DNA from: Pseudoalteromonas rubra
GTDB lineage: Bacteria; Pseudomonadota; Gammaproteobacteria; Enterobacterales; Alteromonadaceae
Direction: 5' to 3'
Assembly (NCBI RefSeq): GCF_005886805.2
Contig: NZ_CP045430.1
Coordinates: forward strand, 744,001-808,000
DNA: 64,000 bases
How positions within the stretch are numbered: the first letter of the stretch is position 1; the number at the start of each line of letters is the position of its first letter. This document shows, piece by piece, positions 1 to 9,468 of this stretch. A program made the translations under genes and the position numbers. The notes below the pieces were generated by a model. It had not been told where the DNA came from and searched no databases. It saw only the letters and a list, made by a program, of their open reading frames with translations.

Positions 1-13
1 CATATCTCCATGA

Positions 14-31
14 AAGGCCCTGATGGGCCTT
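14..31 (-). terminator. Hairpin downstream of the Hint-domain gene
   Basis: A 7-bp perfect GC-rich stem (AAGGCCC/GGGCCTT) with a 4-base loop lies 20 bases past the stop codon of the minus-strand Hint gene. In the minus direction it is followed by only a short T stretch, so it is a weak intrinsic terminator or an mRNA 3'-end stabiliser. Confidence 0.5.
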
Positions 32-50
32 AGTATTTGTCAATCCATGA

Positions 51-2003
51 CTACTGCTTCAGACTGTTCAGATAGTCCTGATGCCAGGCCTGAGGCAAAC
101 GATTAAGCACATCTTCAGTTGTTTCGATCTCATTGCTAAACTCATGCTCACTTTGCATTGCCAAATCACCCACTTGCAGGCCATTTGCAAACATGCTGAA
201 GGACTCATCTGGCTGATAATCCGGATCATCATTACCGCGACCCAGACGAAGGTTATATACCTTATCGGTAAACTCAACCTCCTCTATGTGAGTGATCATC
301 TCTAGCCCATTTTCAGTTAAGATCTGCGTACCCTGTTCAACCTTACTCGCCCAGACAGCTTTACCAGATTGCATCACAACAGGGTGAGACTCAGTCAATA
401 ACAGTGTTTTACCTGACTTAGTTCTCAGCTGAACCATAGGGATGGTTTCAACACCAACAGAAATATCCTCAATTGTCAGAGCTAGATGGTTAGCAGGTGA
501 AAACTCACTGGCACCCAACACCTGGTCGCCCACTTCAAGCTGTTCTATTGGAAGCTGCTTACCATTTGGTAAGGTGATCAAAGTGCCTTCGGCCAGGCAA
601 CTATATACAATTTGCATCTGGGGATGACCTATATCCTGCCAACCACTATCCATATCTGAGGAGCCAATAACAAAAGAAGCCGTTAGCGGCGGTCTCCCAG
701 GGCGAATTACGTGATCAAGTGCAAAATGCATAATCCAGTGGGTATCCTGATATCTACCAAATAAGGTAGCATCTCCGAATACACCTTCATTTTGTGGGAT
801 ATCCCAGGATATTTCAGTCATATCCATTACACCTGACTTCTCGTAGCTAAGTGTTAAATTCTTAGCAAAGAAGTTGCTGATACTCTGATAAGCAGAACCG
901 TCTATAGATACAGCTCCTCCACCTTCTTTGGTCTGAATAAAGATATTAGTGCCATGATTCACAAAAATAGGTTTATCAATTTCAGGGCTCTCAACTAACG
1001 TGATTTTGCCGTTTTCTTCCTTTACCTCCAGGGTGGTAAAGTCAGGTAGGTAAATACGTGTAACTTTACCCATTACATCAAGCTTCCCCTTGAATGGCAC
1101 CTTTAGTTTGGTTTGACTGGTAGGGGTTCCTGTTGGATAGATATTTTCATAATCACAATCCCCAAAATTCCGATTAAGACACATCACGATCCTGCCATCC
1201 GGCACGCCTGCACCTGCTTCAGAGCGATTATCAATAGGCATATCAATCTGTGTTCCGAATCCAACTCGACCAGTTAAAGGCAGTAATATGGTATCTGCCC
1301 CTGAGGATACAATCGATCTTGGCTGGGAAAAATAACCTAATTTAGCCAACAAGGTCTCTTTTGAATATTCCACCACAACGTTACGGTCTTCCATAACCTG
1401 TTTGTTGTTTGCATCCCTGTAAACTACGGTTATCCATCCATCAGCAAAGATACGTTCTGAAGCAGCAAGGTTAGAGAGAATATTTTGTACCTTAGCGTAG
1501 GAATACACCGATTTGCGCTTAGCTTCCTGTCCGTCACCAAAGTATTCATTGTATATTGGCATAGTTAACTGCTCGCCTTTTTCGTTGACCAGTTGCAGAT
1601 CTATCAACGTATAATCGGTCGGCACCGTTTTACTATTTAATGCAGATAACACAACAAACTGTTCACCCGAAGATGCTTTAGTCGCAGACCCAATTCCCAT
1701 ATGTTTAAAAAACGAACACAGCTCAGGCCTGCCGCTTGTGCAGTTTTGTAATAAGCTGAACCCTAAAGTATCAGCACTTGATGCATCTTGTTCCAGCCTT
1801 TGCTCAATCAGAGAAAACAAATGAGGTCGATTTTTTTTACTCAGACCGTGCTGCGCTAGCCGCGCTTTCAAGCGATCATTTTTAATCTGAATGTCTTGTT
1901 GGTATACAACATTATTATCAGCTTCAATTAGACTTGCAAAAGCATCAGGCATGACGGATGCCGTCCCCAATGCAAATGCAATGGATAAATAGAGAGGTTT
2001 CAT
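51..2003 (-). CDS. Secreted protein with C-terminal Hint (hedgehog/intein-type) domain
   Basis: A 650-residue exported protein. A signal peptide ends near residue 23 (AFA). Residues 24 to about 465 match no family I recognise. From Cys469 a Hint domain begins: block A CLAEGT with Cys469, a GDQVLG turn, block B TESH (Thr537, His540), and a last strand near FANGLQVGD. The canonical terminal His-Asn of splicing inteins is absent and about 35 residues follow the domain, so splicing is unlikely; N-S acyl shift and self-cleavage at Cys469 remains possible (inference). The gene lies 90 bases downstream of a metalloprotease on the same strand. Its N-terminal region (residues about 43-70, with KNRP and LF motifs) is homologous to the partial gene at 63734, which also follows a metalloprotease. 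Substrate and role are unknown; the Hint assignment is firm, the rest is not. Confidence 0.85.
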   Translation of the reverse strand: MKPLYLSIAFALGTASVMPDAFASLIEADNNVVYQQDIQIKNDRLKARLAQHGLSKKNRPHLFSLIEQRLEQDASSADTLGFSLLQNCTSGRPELCSFFKHMGIGSATKASSGEQFVVLSALNSKTVPTDYTLIDLQLVNEKGEQLTMPIYNEYFGDGQEAKRKSVYSYAKVQNILSNLAASERIFADGWITVVYRDANNKQVMEDRNVVVEYSKETLLAKLGYFSQPRSIVSSGADTILLPLTGRVGFGTQIDMPIDNRSEAGAGVPDGRIVMCLNRNFGDCDYENIYPTGTPTSQTKLKVPFKGKLDVMGKVTRIYLPDFTTLEVKEENGKITLVESPEIDKPIFVNHGTNIFIQTKEGGGAVSIDGSAYQSISNFFAKNLTLSYEKSGVMDMTEISWDIPQNEGVFGDATLFGRYQDTHWIMHFALDHVIRPGRPPLTASFVIGSSDMDSGWQDIGHPQMQIVYSCLAEGTLITLPNGKQLPIEQLEVGDQVLGASEFSPANHLALTIEDISVGVETIPMVQLRTKSGKTLLLTESHPVVMQSGKAVWASKVEQGTQILTENGLEMITHIEEVEFTDKVYNLRLGRGNDDPDYQPDESFSMFANGLQVGDLAMQSEHEFSNEIETTEDVLNRLPQAWHQDYLNSLKQ

Positions 2004-2093
2004 ATTTTATTCCCTTAATATGGAGAGTGTTTTGAGCAAACGCTCAGGTCCCACCCGCGATATGCAAGTGCAACCCTACAGCAATTCCTTCAA

Positions 2094-4892
2094 TTACGTT
2101 GGGTGGAGCACCATACAGGTTTGAGTCGTGATGCTTTTTGCTTGATAGGCAGATAAACCTAACGGTTCAATATATGTATAAATTCGTGAGCTCATTTCAG
2201 AAATTGCCTCAAAACAAGTCTGGGTGCCAAAAGAGTGCGAAATAGCGTTTGATAAAAGGCTGTGCTCCAAGCCATTTCCGCATAAGGATTGTTCAAAATC
2301 TTCCGAAGATTGTATGTTACTTTGGACAAGACTGTTGATGAATTTCACTTTATTACCACTATGAATTTCGAAACCATAGTCAGTAGGCAGCATTTCGTCT
2401 GTGCCTGAAAAGTTGACTTTGACATCTAAAACTTGGCCCTCACTAATACCTCCGCAGGAAAATAAGAAGCTATATCTGCCACCAACAACCACACGCATCA
2501 TTGTTTTGCCTGGCTGAAACCCCTCAGGTAGAGTAAAGGCAACCTGCCCCGAGTCCGTTACCACCTCTTTTCGATACACTTCTCGTTCTTCAAAAACACC
2601 ATTACGGTTGGTATCTAGCATCACTATCGCTTGGTGTCCGACAGCATTTACGCCTAGTTCAATTATATTTTTTTGCTTCAAGTATAAGCTCAAGGGCTGG
2701 TCCAGAACCTCCTGATAGCTCTCCGGTAATAGCGAAAGACTTTGATGATTAATCAAAACCTTGTTCATCATGTCTAATCTTTCACCTCCAAACCACGGCG
2801 GACATATCACTCCCAGCGGACGTGAGTAATAATCACGGTAAGCAAGCAACTCCTTATTGTCTGTTTTCACTACTTTTAACTTAAAACGCGTAAGCAAATC
2901 GGGCTCAACATCATGTGCCCTTTGTAAAAACGGGTAAATCGCATCACTGGAATTACGCTCCCAGCGTTCGGTGCTTCCATTACCCCAATCAACAGCGATG
3001 CTTTCAATTTCATTAATGGGAAGAGTATCGATCTGGTAGCCAAATTCATCGTACTGAGGTACAGTCATGACCGCCAAATTGGAAATTTCAGACGTCTGCG
3101 CCACCAGCCCTACCAAGTGCAACGCCTCATCGACGTTCTTCTGTGCTTCCTGTCTAGATTTGCTCACAACATCTGAATCTGCAACCAACATCAAGCAAAC
3201 TGATGCATCATCCAAACTGGCGTGAGCTGGCAGACAAGATACATTAGCTTTCAGGTATAACTTAAATGCTTCTTCAATTGTCCAGCCGAAAGTTTTTACG
3301 AGCTCATAAAACACTTTTCTGAAAATACCGCCCAAGTCATAATGAGACATGTTTGCACGATACATTATCAGATGGTCGATACTACGACCATCCAGTGACG
3401 GAAGGGCAAAGTAACGCTGCCCTATGTCATGAGACTTAACATCCCAACCTAGCCACCACTTTTTATCGGTTTGCGGGTAACCCGTCCCATCAAGTACTTG
3501 CTTTAAAAATGGTTCCGATTGGCTAAAACTCCCCCCTACACTACGCTGCAAGTAGTCCAGCACAGCAAGGCCTGTAATATCAGAGAATGCTTCATTAAAA
3601 GCGCCAGATTCACCTTGACTATCCAACCGACTATTCCAATGTGTCACGGCATGCGCAGCCTCGTGCGCTATTACACTCAACGTAGTTAACGAATAATTTA
3701 AGTAGCTATCCCCATTACCAAAATTGGTATAGGTACCATCCCAATAAGCTTGAGTCATGCCAAGTGAATTCTGGTGCACCCTTTGTTTCAAGGTTTGAAG
3801 ACAGTAGCCATTCTCTACACAATGTACATTTTGTTCTGGAAATAACTCATTCAGCTGCTTATGAAAAAACTGCATTGTTAGCCCACCATAAAAGTGAGCT
3901 TCATTCTCAGGACTGTAACTAAACAAATGATAGTAAGCTTCATCGACTTTGGTACGCTCAAAGCTTTCAGGCTTACCGTTACAGTCAAATTCATAAGGTT
4001 CTGTTTGATGAATAAGGAAGTTAATAGTCTGCACATACGGGTTTTCCAAAAAACAACTTCCACCTTCTTTTCTCACCACAAAAGGATAACCGCTGAATTC
4101 TGCGAAGATGAGTGGGCTATCTGTATCACTTACATCATTAAACAACAGTTCAGTTGAAGCGCTGGTCGTTTCATCGTATTGATATCCAAGACAAGCCTCC
4201 ATGGTCGCCGGTTGCGGTGAGTAACATATGGCACCCATTTTTTCATTGCCACCAATGCCACCAGCAGCCACATATCGGCCCTCATCAGAAAAATGATCAA
4301 CCCCCTGCTCAGATTGAAGTACACTGAGTGTATCAGCACTGATAGTGAGTCTATGTATGCCCTTTTTCGAAGTGGCAGTGACCTGAAACACACCAATCAA
4401 GCGGCCTTGCCAAACCATGTAAGCTCGGCCGAAATCCTGAAATTGAGTCTCCGGGGTTATGCTTGGATCGGCAAGCAGTCGTTGCCTGATTTCCAACAGG
4501 GAACTATGAAAGTACTGACCATCCAGAGCCTTCTTTACCTCTTTCACCCTCAATGCAGCCCCAAGGCCCTGTAGGATCTGGCCCGCACTGTTCCTGACGA
4601 GTACAAATTGCCCATCGATCACCGGCTTATCTCGATAAAGAACCTGATAATGCTCGAACCGTTTGGCTGTTCCTATAGTTTTTACGTGCTGATAAGTAAG
4701 CCCTTTTTCGGCAGGTCCAGTCTTCAACGCAAAGGGTTCTACCCGGACTTGCGCCTGCAATACTTCCTCAATTTCCTGCCACAGATGCTGTTGATTTAGT
4801 AGCGTGTGCTTGTCGACCCATTGTGTATCAGCGTAACTCAGACAACTGAAACAGCACAAAAAGGCCACCATGGGGACTTTGTTAATAGGCAT
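2094..4892 (-). CDS. Secreted M4/thermolysin-like zinc metalloprotease (cassette 1)
   Basis: A 932-residue exported endopeptidase. After a signal peptide (about 21 residues, ending YA) comes an FTP/PepSY-like inhibitory propeptide, recognisable by a GTAKRFEHYQVLYRDKPV stretch. The catalytic domain carries HEAAH with His410, Glu411 and His414, and the third zinc ligand Glu434 in GAFNEAFSD, spacing typical of gluzincins of the M4 group. The C-terminal third (about 620-932) is accessory; its tail resembles the start of the PKD-like segment of the paralogue at 60340 and then diverges. The start codon is preceded by GGGAGAG. It is upstream of the Hint-domain gene and probably co-transcribed with it. 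It is longer than thermolysin (about 550 residues with propeptide) because of the C-terminal extension. The exact MEROPS family (M4 or M36-like) is uncertain; the metalloprotease call is safe. Confidence 0.88.
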   Translation of the reverse strand: MPINKVPMVAFLCCFSCLSYADTQWVDKHTLLNQQHLWQEIEEVLQAQVRVEPFALKTGPAEKGLTYQHVKTIGTAKRFEHYQVLYRDKPVIDGQFVLVRNSAGQILQGLGAALRVKEVKKALDGQYFHSSLLEIRQRLLADPSITPETQFQDFGRAYMVWQGRLIGVFQVTATSKKGIHRLTISADTLSVLQSEQGVDHFSDEGRYVAAGGIGGNEKMGAICYSPQPATMEACLGYQYDETTSASTELLFNDVSDTDSPLIFAEFSGYPFVVRKEGGSCFLENPYVQTINFLIHQTEPYEFDCNGKPESFERTKVDEAYYHLFSYSPENEAHFYGGLTMQFFHKQLNELFPEQNVHCVENGYCLQTLKQRVHQNSLGMTQAYWDGTYTNFGNGDSYLNYSLTTLSVIAHEAAHAVTHWNSRLDSQGESGAFNEAFSDITGLAVLDYLQRSVGGSFSQSEPFLKQVLDGTGYPQTDKKWWLGWDVKSHDIGQRYFALPSLDGRSIDHLIMYRANMSHYDLGGIFRKVFYELVKTFGWTIEEAFKLYLKANVSCLPAHASLDDASVCLMLVADSDVVSKSRQEAQKNVDEALHLVGLVAQTSEISNLAVMTVPQYDEFGYQIDTLPINEIESIAVDWGNGSTERWERNSSDAIYPFLQRAHDVEPDLLTRFKLKVVKTDNKELLAYRDYYSRPLGVICPPWFGGERLDMMNKVLINHQSLSLLPESYQEVLDQPLSLYLKQKNIIELGVNAVGHQAIVMLDTNRNGVFEEREVYRKEVVTDSGQVAFTLPEGFQPGKTMMRVVVGGRYSFLFSCGGISEGQVLDVKVNFSGTDEMLPTDYGFEIHSGNKVKFINSLVQSNIQSSEDFEQSLCGNGLEHSLLSNAISHSFGTQTCFEAISEMSSRIYTYIEPLGLSAYQAKSITTQTCMVLHPT

Positions 4893-5459
4893 TCACTCTC
4901 TCCCTGAATACACATAGTTTAAAAAATAGACTTTTCCTTGTAAGTTTGTGACCCGGCTATAGCGCTAACACTATGAAGTAATTACTTCTTTTTATAGGGT
5001 GTTCAAACCTAACGCATTACGTCATAAAAGCGTAATTTACAAACACCGAAAATGAAACAAAAAACAAACAACCTGTTAAAATTTCATATTCGCACTCGCA
5101 CTTTAATCACGCTCAGACTAAACAGACAAGCTCTAAACCTAGTCAGTTTGTATGCTGGTATTTTACGAACAATCAGAAGATTATTCCGTTATACAAAAAT
5201 AAATGCGCTCTTTGATTGAAAAGTTAATTGATACTTCAGAAAGTTAAGCGGGCCCGAAGTTTTCATAGAAGGGAAACTATTTGCTTTTTTAGAACTTAAA
5301 CACCAAACACAACCCTGCGTTTGGTGTACAAAAGTTAATGTGATCATACATTGAAGCGGCCACCATAAGCCAGGTACAGCAAGCTTTGCATCTGTACCGA
5401 CGCTTTATCACTGGTACAGATATCAAAAACAACCAAAAACCAAGTCTGAGCGGGGCGCA
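4893..5459. other. Intergenic region upstream of protease cassette 1
   Basis: No convincing gene in these 567 bases. They hold the promoter region of the protease. A perfect 14-bp palindrome, GAAGTAATTACTTC, lies at 4975-4988, about 85 bases upstream of the protease start, and could be an operator. An 8-bp hairpin (CACCAAAC/GTTTGGTG, 5301-5326) may end transcription of the gene at 5460, although its T-run is displaced. Confidence 0.5.
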
Positions 5460-5963
5460 TTACCCCTGCCAGTACTTAGCAAACAACTGTGGGTAGGTTT
5501 GCTTTAACACTTTGGGTTTATTTTTAAACTGTTTGCCCTGTGGCGCATAGTTCACGGTGTTGTGATATGGCAATTCCTGCTCGGTTTTTTGCTCATAGAG
5601 CAGTCCTGCTGTCAGATCTAATTCGTCGCAATACGGATAGGGCAAATTGTCGCGCAGGGGCATGTCATCAATGTTTGCCAGGCTATCTGGCTGGGCCAGC
5701 ACCTGATCGACCAGCTCTTCACCCTGAGTCAGTAACCAGTTACAAAAATCCAGAAAGTCATATTCGCTGTTACAACCGCAAATAACATAGGCTGCGCCCC
5801 ATATATCCCAGTGCCATAAACGTCTGAGCTGTTTACTGTAGTGGCTATCAAAATCAGCGACATCAGTATCAGAGAGCGTCTCGAGCCTGGCTTTTAATTG
5901 AGCCGCTTTGCCTTTGGTTTGGTTATCAATGGCAATGAGCTGCCAGAATTGAGTCTGATCCAT
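5460..5963 (-). CDS. DUF4240 domain protein
   Basis: A cytoplasmic protein of 167 residues with the DUF4240 pattern: an N-terminal MDQTQFWQLI, a middle region rich in Trp (LRRLWHWDIWGAAYVI) and a WLLTQGEELVDQVL helix. The family has no assigned activity. I chose the ATG at 5963 because the family starts with the FW motif and the 17 residues upstream of it begin only at a TTG with no ribosome-binding site. It is a single gene between the cold-shock gene and the protease cassette, with no visible operon partner. Confidence 0.72.
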   Translation of the reverse strand: MDQTQFWQLIAIDNQTKGKAAQLKARLETLSDTDVADFDSHYSKQLRRLWHWDIWGAAYVICGCNSEYDFLDFCNWLLTQGEELVDQVLAQPDSLANIDDMPLRDNLPYPYCDELDLTAGLLYEQKTEQELPYHNTVNYAPQGKQFKNKPKVLKQTYPQLFAKYWQG

Positions 5964-6047
5964 GGAATAAAACACATCAGGAAGTAATAGAGCGATCTTA
6001 CCACAGCCCACCAACTGAAAGGTATGTTATGACGAATTACAGGCACA

Positions 6048-6074
6048 AAAAAAGCAAGCCTTAGCTTGCTTTTT
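6048..6074 (-). terminator. Rho-independent terminator of the cold-shock gene
   Basis: The minus strand shows AAAAAGCAAGC, a short loop, then GCTTGC running into seven T residues, 16 bases past the stop of the cold-shock gene. Stem and T-run are both good, and the flanking A-run makes it potentially bidirectional. Confidence 0.8.
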
Positions 6075-6089
6075 CTTTTAAGCCATAAA

Positions 6090-6299
6090 TTATAGCTTAA
6101 CGATTTCTTCTGCCTGAGGGCCTTTTTGACCTTGAGTCAGTTTGAACTCAACGCGCTCGCCTTCAGCTAGTGTACGGAAGCCGTCACCTTTGATAGCACT
6201 GAAGTGTGCAAAGACATCTGGGCCATTTTCCTGAGCGATGAAACCAAAGCCTTTTGATTCGTTAAACCACTTTACGGTACCTGTTAAAGTATTAGACAT
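6090..6299 (-). CDS. CspA-family cold-shock protein
   Basis: A 69-residue single OB-fold nucleic-acid chaperone. The two RNA-binding motifs are visible: RNP1 KGFGFI (residues about 16-21) and RNP2 VFAHFSAI (about 29-36), with the usual TGTVKWFN start and a basic, Gln-rich end. Members destabilise mRNA secondary structure; whether this copy is cold-induced cannot be told from the protein. A long untranslated stretch lies upstream and a strong terminator follows, so it is probably monocistronic. Which Csp paralogue it corresponds to is undecided. Confidence 0.93.
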   Translation of the reverse strand: MSNTLTGTVKWFNESKGFGFIAQENGPDVFAHFSAIKGDGFRTLAEGERVEFKLTQGQKGPQAEEIVKL

Positions 6300-6767
6300 G
6301 ATAGTAAATCCTGAATATTAAAATGATGCCAATCCTTAAAAGCTAACCTCTGCCCTGTTGCAAAGGATCCTTCTATACAAAAAACTGGCAAACCTATGCC
6401 CATGTGGGCGCATAGACCTAAATTTTGCCGGTGATAAAACTTCAGGACGGTACTACTACAAGCAAAAACTTATACAACAACGTAATGGAGATTTATAAAC
6501 ACTGACCCAAATTCTGTCTACGTTCATCTTATCGGGCTGCCCCTCTAAGTCAACTAATTTTTAATCATATTTATTAATTCTTAATGACACTAACAAGTCG
6601 CTTTCAAGGCAGAGGAGACAAGGGTGTACCTTTTTTATTTTAGCTAATTGGTGGGACTATGATCGAGGGCAAATTGTGGTTAATTTAACCTGATATAACA
6701 CCTTTGGAGACTATGCTTTGCATCCAAACTGGGTATAATTCTGCGAAGTTCTCGCGAGGCGTTTTTT
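6300..6767. promoter_or_regulatory. Divergent control region of the cold-shock gene and the gene at 6768
   Basis: 468 bases without a convincing gene. The part next to the cold-shock gene is A/T-rich and long enough to carry the extended 5' leader typical of csp genes; I cannot place its start. For the plus-strand gene a TATAAT at 6734-6739 is a good -10 candidate without a clear -35, and GAGG at 6756-6759 is the ribosome-binding site. Confidence 0.45.
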
Positions 6768-7442
6768 ATGCTCAAAAAAATTTTTAGCCTAATAGCCAAA
6801 GTTATCACCTTGTGTACTTTTAGTGCATCACTATTTGCCACACCATTAACAATCTCTTACCTTCAACATCCAAGTGTGCGCGATCAGGCCCTGCCTTTAA
6901 TCCAGGCCGCTTACAACCAGGCAGGAATTAAGGCCAATTTTGTAGCCATGCCAGCACACCGCGTACTGCACGAAATTACAGCACAACACACCGATGGTGA
7001 TGTGATCCTGGCACGAGAGATTTTCGCCCCTTTTAAAGATGTTATTGCTGTCGGGCCTGCTTTAACGGAAGTGGAATTTATCCTCTTATGTGTTGCGAAT
7101 GTACCGTGCGATAACTCAGTATTGGTGGCAACGCCCAGCACCATAGTCGCAACCGATCAGTCCAAACGTGTTTTGCTCAATAAGTATCCGCACGCGAACA
7201 GAAACACCTTTTACCATATAAACAACCTGGCCAAGTTGCCCGAGCTGCTGAACGTACATCGGTTTGACTATGCAATATTTGTGGTTTCTACTCAGTGGCC
7301 GCTCCCAGACTCACTGTCTCATTTACATGTGCACCACTTATTTCGCTCCAAAGCCTACCATGTGATGCACAAAAAGCATGCTGGGCTTGCAGCGCAACTT
7401 GCTCTGGCTATCTCAACAGTCAAAGCGCAAAAAGGGCTCTGA
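6768..7442 (+). CDS. Small periplasmic solute-binding-like protein
   Basis: A 224-residue exported protein: signal peptide of about 24 residues ending at LFA, then PLTISYLQHPSVRDQALPLIQAAYNQAGI, which resembles the first lobe of family 3 extracellular solute-binding proteins. It is shorter than transporter-linked family 3 proteins (about 250-280) and no permease or ATPase genes are nearby, so it more likely belongs to the orphan periplasmic binding-like proteins common in Alteromonadales than to an ABC importer. Ligand unknown. It converges on the histidine kinase gene at 7445 with only 2 bases between the stop codons. Confidence 0.6.
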   Translation: MLKKIFSLIAKVITLCTFSASLFATPLTISYLQHPSVRDQALPLIQAAYNQAGIKANFVAMPAHRVLHEITAQHTDGDVILAREIFAPFKDVIAVGPALTEVEFILLCVANVPCDNSVLVATPSTIVATDQSKRVLLNKYPHANRNTFYHINNLAKLPELLNVHRFDYAIFVVSTQWPLPDSLSHLHVHHLFRSKAYHVMHKKHAGLAAQLALAISTVKAQKGL

Positions 7443-7444
7443 TT

Positions 7445-8716
7445 CTAATCCTCTATGGGCTCTGATTGTGCATGGGTCACAGGAAAGCGTAACATGATAC
7501 ATAACCCACTTTGATTGCAATTTACATAAACGGTCCCACCAAGATCATTCATAGCAATGCGTTTGACGTGAGCCAGACCCAGTCCTGAGCCAGCCACTTG
7601 CTTTTTGGTCGAATAAAAGGGGGCAAATATGTCTTCAGGATGAACCAACTTCACCCCAACCCCATTATCACTAAACCTGAGCTTAAGCTCAGCTTGTTTT
7701 ACTTTTACAGCGATTGTAATCGTTGGCCGATCACCCCCTGAAAATGCATGTTCAATTGCGTTTGTAATGAGATGATTTAACGCCTCGATGAGACTGGCAG
7801 GCTTTAGATACAGGAGCACATCAGCGCTTTGCTCAACGTCAATATTCAGCACAACATTGTGCATCGCCAAAGAAGACTCCCAAACACTTTCCAGTGATTT
7901 AAATACATCGGTAATGCGGCATACCCTGGTTACACCATCATGCCCCTGAACAATTGACTGCTTAAGCCTGTCTATTTTGTCATCAATATGATGGAGATTA
8001 CGTGATAATAAGTCAGCAGCCTGGTGAATGCATGCTGCCTGCTTTTGTACCTCAGGTAAAAGCACAGGGTTTTGTTGCAGTAAGCGGCTAAGCTGCTCTG
8101 CTGATTCACTCAACATGGATGCCGAAGTCACACTGACCCCCAGCGGCGTATTCAATTCATGGGCCAGCCCCATGGTCATCAGAGCTTGCTCTTTAAAAGC
8201 TTCTTTGTGATCATGTTCCTTTTGCTGTGACAACATTCTGAGTTGTAGCTCGAACAGGTGCTTAAGGGAACTCAGCATGGCTCTGGCCATAGTGCCAAAA
8301 GTATTTTCTTTACTGTCCAGAACACAGACTGTGCCAAAGACAGAGTCATCAACATTTTTTATGGGTAAGCCAAGATAAGCAATCATGTTGAGCTTAATAT
8401 CTGGGTTGTGGTCCCAGACAGGGTCTGCCAAAGCGTTGGGCACACAGAGTTCGCTTTCTGCCTTTATGACGGTTTCACAATATAACCCTGAGCGCTCCCA
8501 GCATTCACTGTCACCAATTTCGTACGGGTTTTCTTTATTGAGGCTTTTGTTGAACACGCTCAAATGCGGCCCGTTGAGCTTCATGATCAATGCCACCGGA
8601 ACTTCCAATAGTTCGGCAACCCGGCTTAAAAGCTCGTTCCATTGCATCACCAGCTGATCTGATAAAGTATTGGTGTTCACTCGCTTGCTCCTCACAAGCC
8701 CTTTTCCTGGCAACAT
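7445..8716 (-). CDS. GAF-domain sensor histidine kinase
   Basis: A 423-residue kinase without membrane segments. An N-terminal GAF domain (about 25-150, including YLGLPI and FGTVCVLD) is followed by a dimerisation region with the phospho-acceptor His in GLAHELNTPL, and a C-terminal ATPase domain with N box (NHLITNAIEHAF), G1 (DNGVGVK), F box (FAPFYSTK) and G2 (GSGLGLAHVKRI). No receiver domain or partner regulator is adjacent. It lies 43 bases downstream of the ten-gene operon on the same strand and may be its last member, giving the operon a second sensor; that is inference. The start at 8716 has only a weak ribosome-binding site. Confidence 0.85.
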   Translation of the reverse strand: MLPGKGLVRSKRVNTNTLSDQLVMQWNELLSRVAELLEVPVALIMKLNGPHLSVFNKSLNKENPYEIGDSECWERSGLYCETVIKAESELCVPNALADPVWDHNPDIKLNMIAYLGLPIKNVDDSVFGTVCVLDSKENTFGTMARAMLSSLKHLFELQLRMLSQQKEHDHKEAFKEQALMTMGLAHELNTPLGVSVTSASMLSESAEQLSRLLQQNPVLLPEVQKQAACIHQAADLLSRNLHHIDDKIDRLKQSIVQGHDGVTRVCRITDVFKSLESVWESSLAMHNVVLNIDVEQSADVLLYLKPASLIEALNHLITNAIEHAFSGGDRPTITIAVKVKQAELKLRFSDNGVGVKLVHPEDIFAPFYSTKKQVAGSGLGLAHVKRIAMNDLGGTVYVNCNQSGLCIMLRFPVTHAQSEPIED

Positions 8717-8759
8717 GCCTGTCAGACTTGCTCTGTGAGTATAGCCTGCTCACACCATT

Positions 8760-9467
8760 TTAAAATTCAAACTCTAATGCCAGCCTGAAGCTATGATCTT
8801 TGCTCACCTGACTCAATTCTGTGACAAAGCCAATTTCCCACTTGAGCTGTTTTTGACCCTGAAAACGGTGTAACCCAATCACAGCAGGCCCCACTCCCAC
8901 AAAGTCTTCTCCGGTATAAACTTCAATTGCCGGCTGAAAAGCACTTATCCAACGATAGCGATATTGAGCACGGAACTCGGCCTCCCACCCATTACTGACC
9001 ATACTACCCCACTCTCTGGCAATAAAAGCATTAAGTGTCAGACTGTTACGGCCAAACTCTTTCTCAAACAAAAGACCTACTGTCGCTTCATAAGCCGATT
9101 CTTTATGACGTTTTTCATATTCAAACAACAGCCCCCAATCAGCCCAGTATCGCCCTTGTTCAACAAGCTGCCAGCGTACCTCAGCTTCATATCCCGCCAT
9201 ATCGAAATTATCATCCGGATCTCGTTCACCAATTGCATAGCCTTCAACAGTCATGGTTTCCGTCAAACTCCAGCCTAATCCCAAGCGCTGCGCCAGTACA
9301 TTCCCAGTATCATTTTGTCGGGATAATAAACGCCATTCGACTTCACGTTCCAGAGGCAGCACGTAAGGGTGATATACTTTATCAACGACCATATCGTCTG
9401 CCTTAACATGGCCTGACTTGACCACAAGCCCGGCAAGGCATCCAATCATAATGGCCTTTAGCATCAT
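8760..9467 (-). CDS. Putative outer-membrane beta-barrel protein (operon gene 10)
   Basis: 235 residues with a signal peptide (about 22 residues, ending at VKA). The mature part consists of alternating polar and aromatic stretches (for example EVRWQL, WADWGLLFEY) and ends in LEFEF with a terminal Phe, as in outer-membrane beta barrels. I use the ATG at 9467 because it falls one base after the stop of the upstream permease gene, indicating translational coupling; the longer in-frame start would put 35 residues before the signal peptide. No named family recognised. As the last tightly coupled gene of the operon it could be the outer-membrane step of the transport branch, or a structural barrel. 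Confidence 0.65.
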   Translation of the reverse strand: MMLKAIMIGCLAGLVVKSGHVKADDMVVDKVYHPYVLPLEREVEWRLLSRQNDTGNVLAQRLGLGWSLTETMTVEGYAIGERDPDDNFDMAGYEAEVRWQLVEQGRYWADWGLLFEYEKRHKESAYEATVGLLFEKEFGRNSLTLNAFIAREWGSMVSNGWEAEFRAQYRYRWISAFQPAIEVYTGEDFVGVGPAVIGLHRFQGQKQLKWEIGFVTELSQVSKDHSFRLALEFEF

Positions 9468-9468
9468 A

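Noticed and set aside
9035..9406. Plus-strand 123-codon frame across the outer-membrane protein gene
   Set aside because: Shadow of a coupled minus-strand gene with a signal peptide and barrel pattern; the frame has no ribosome-binding site.
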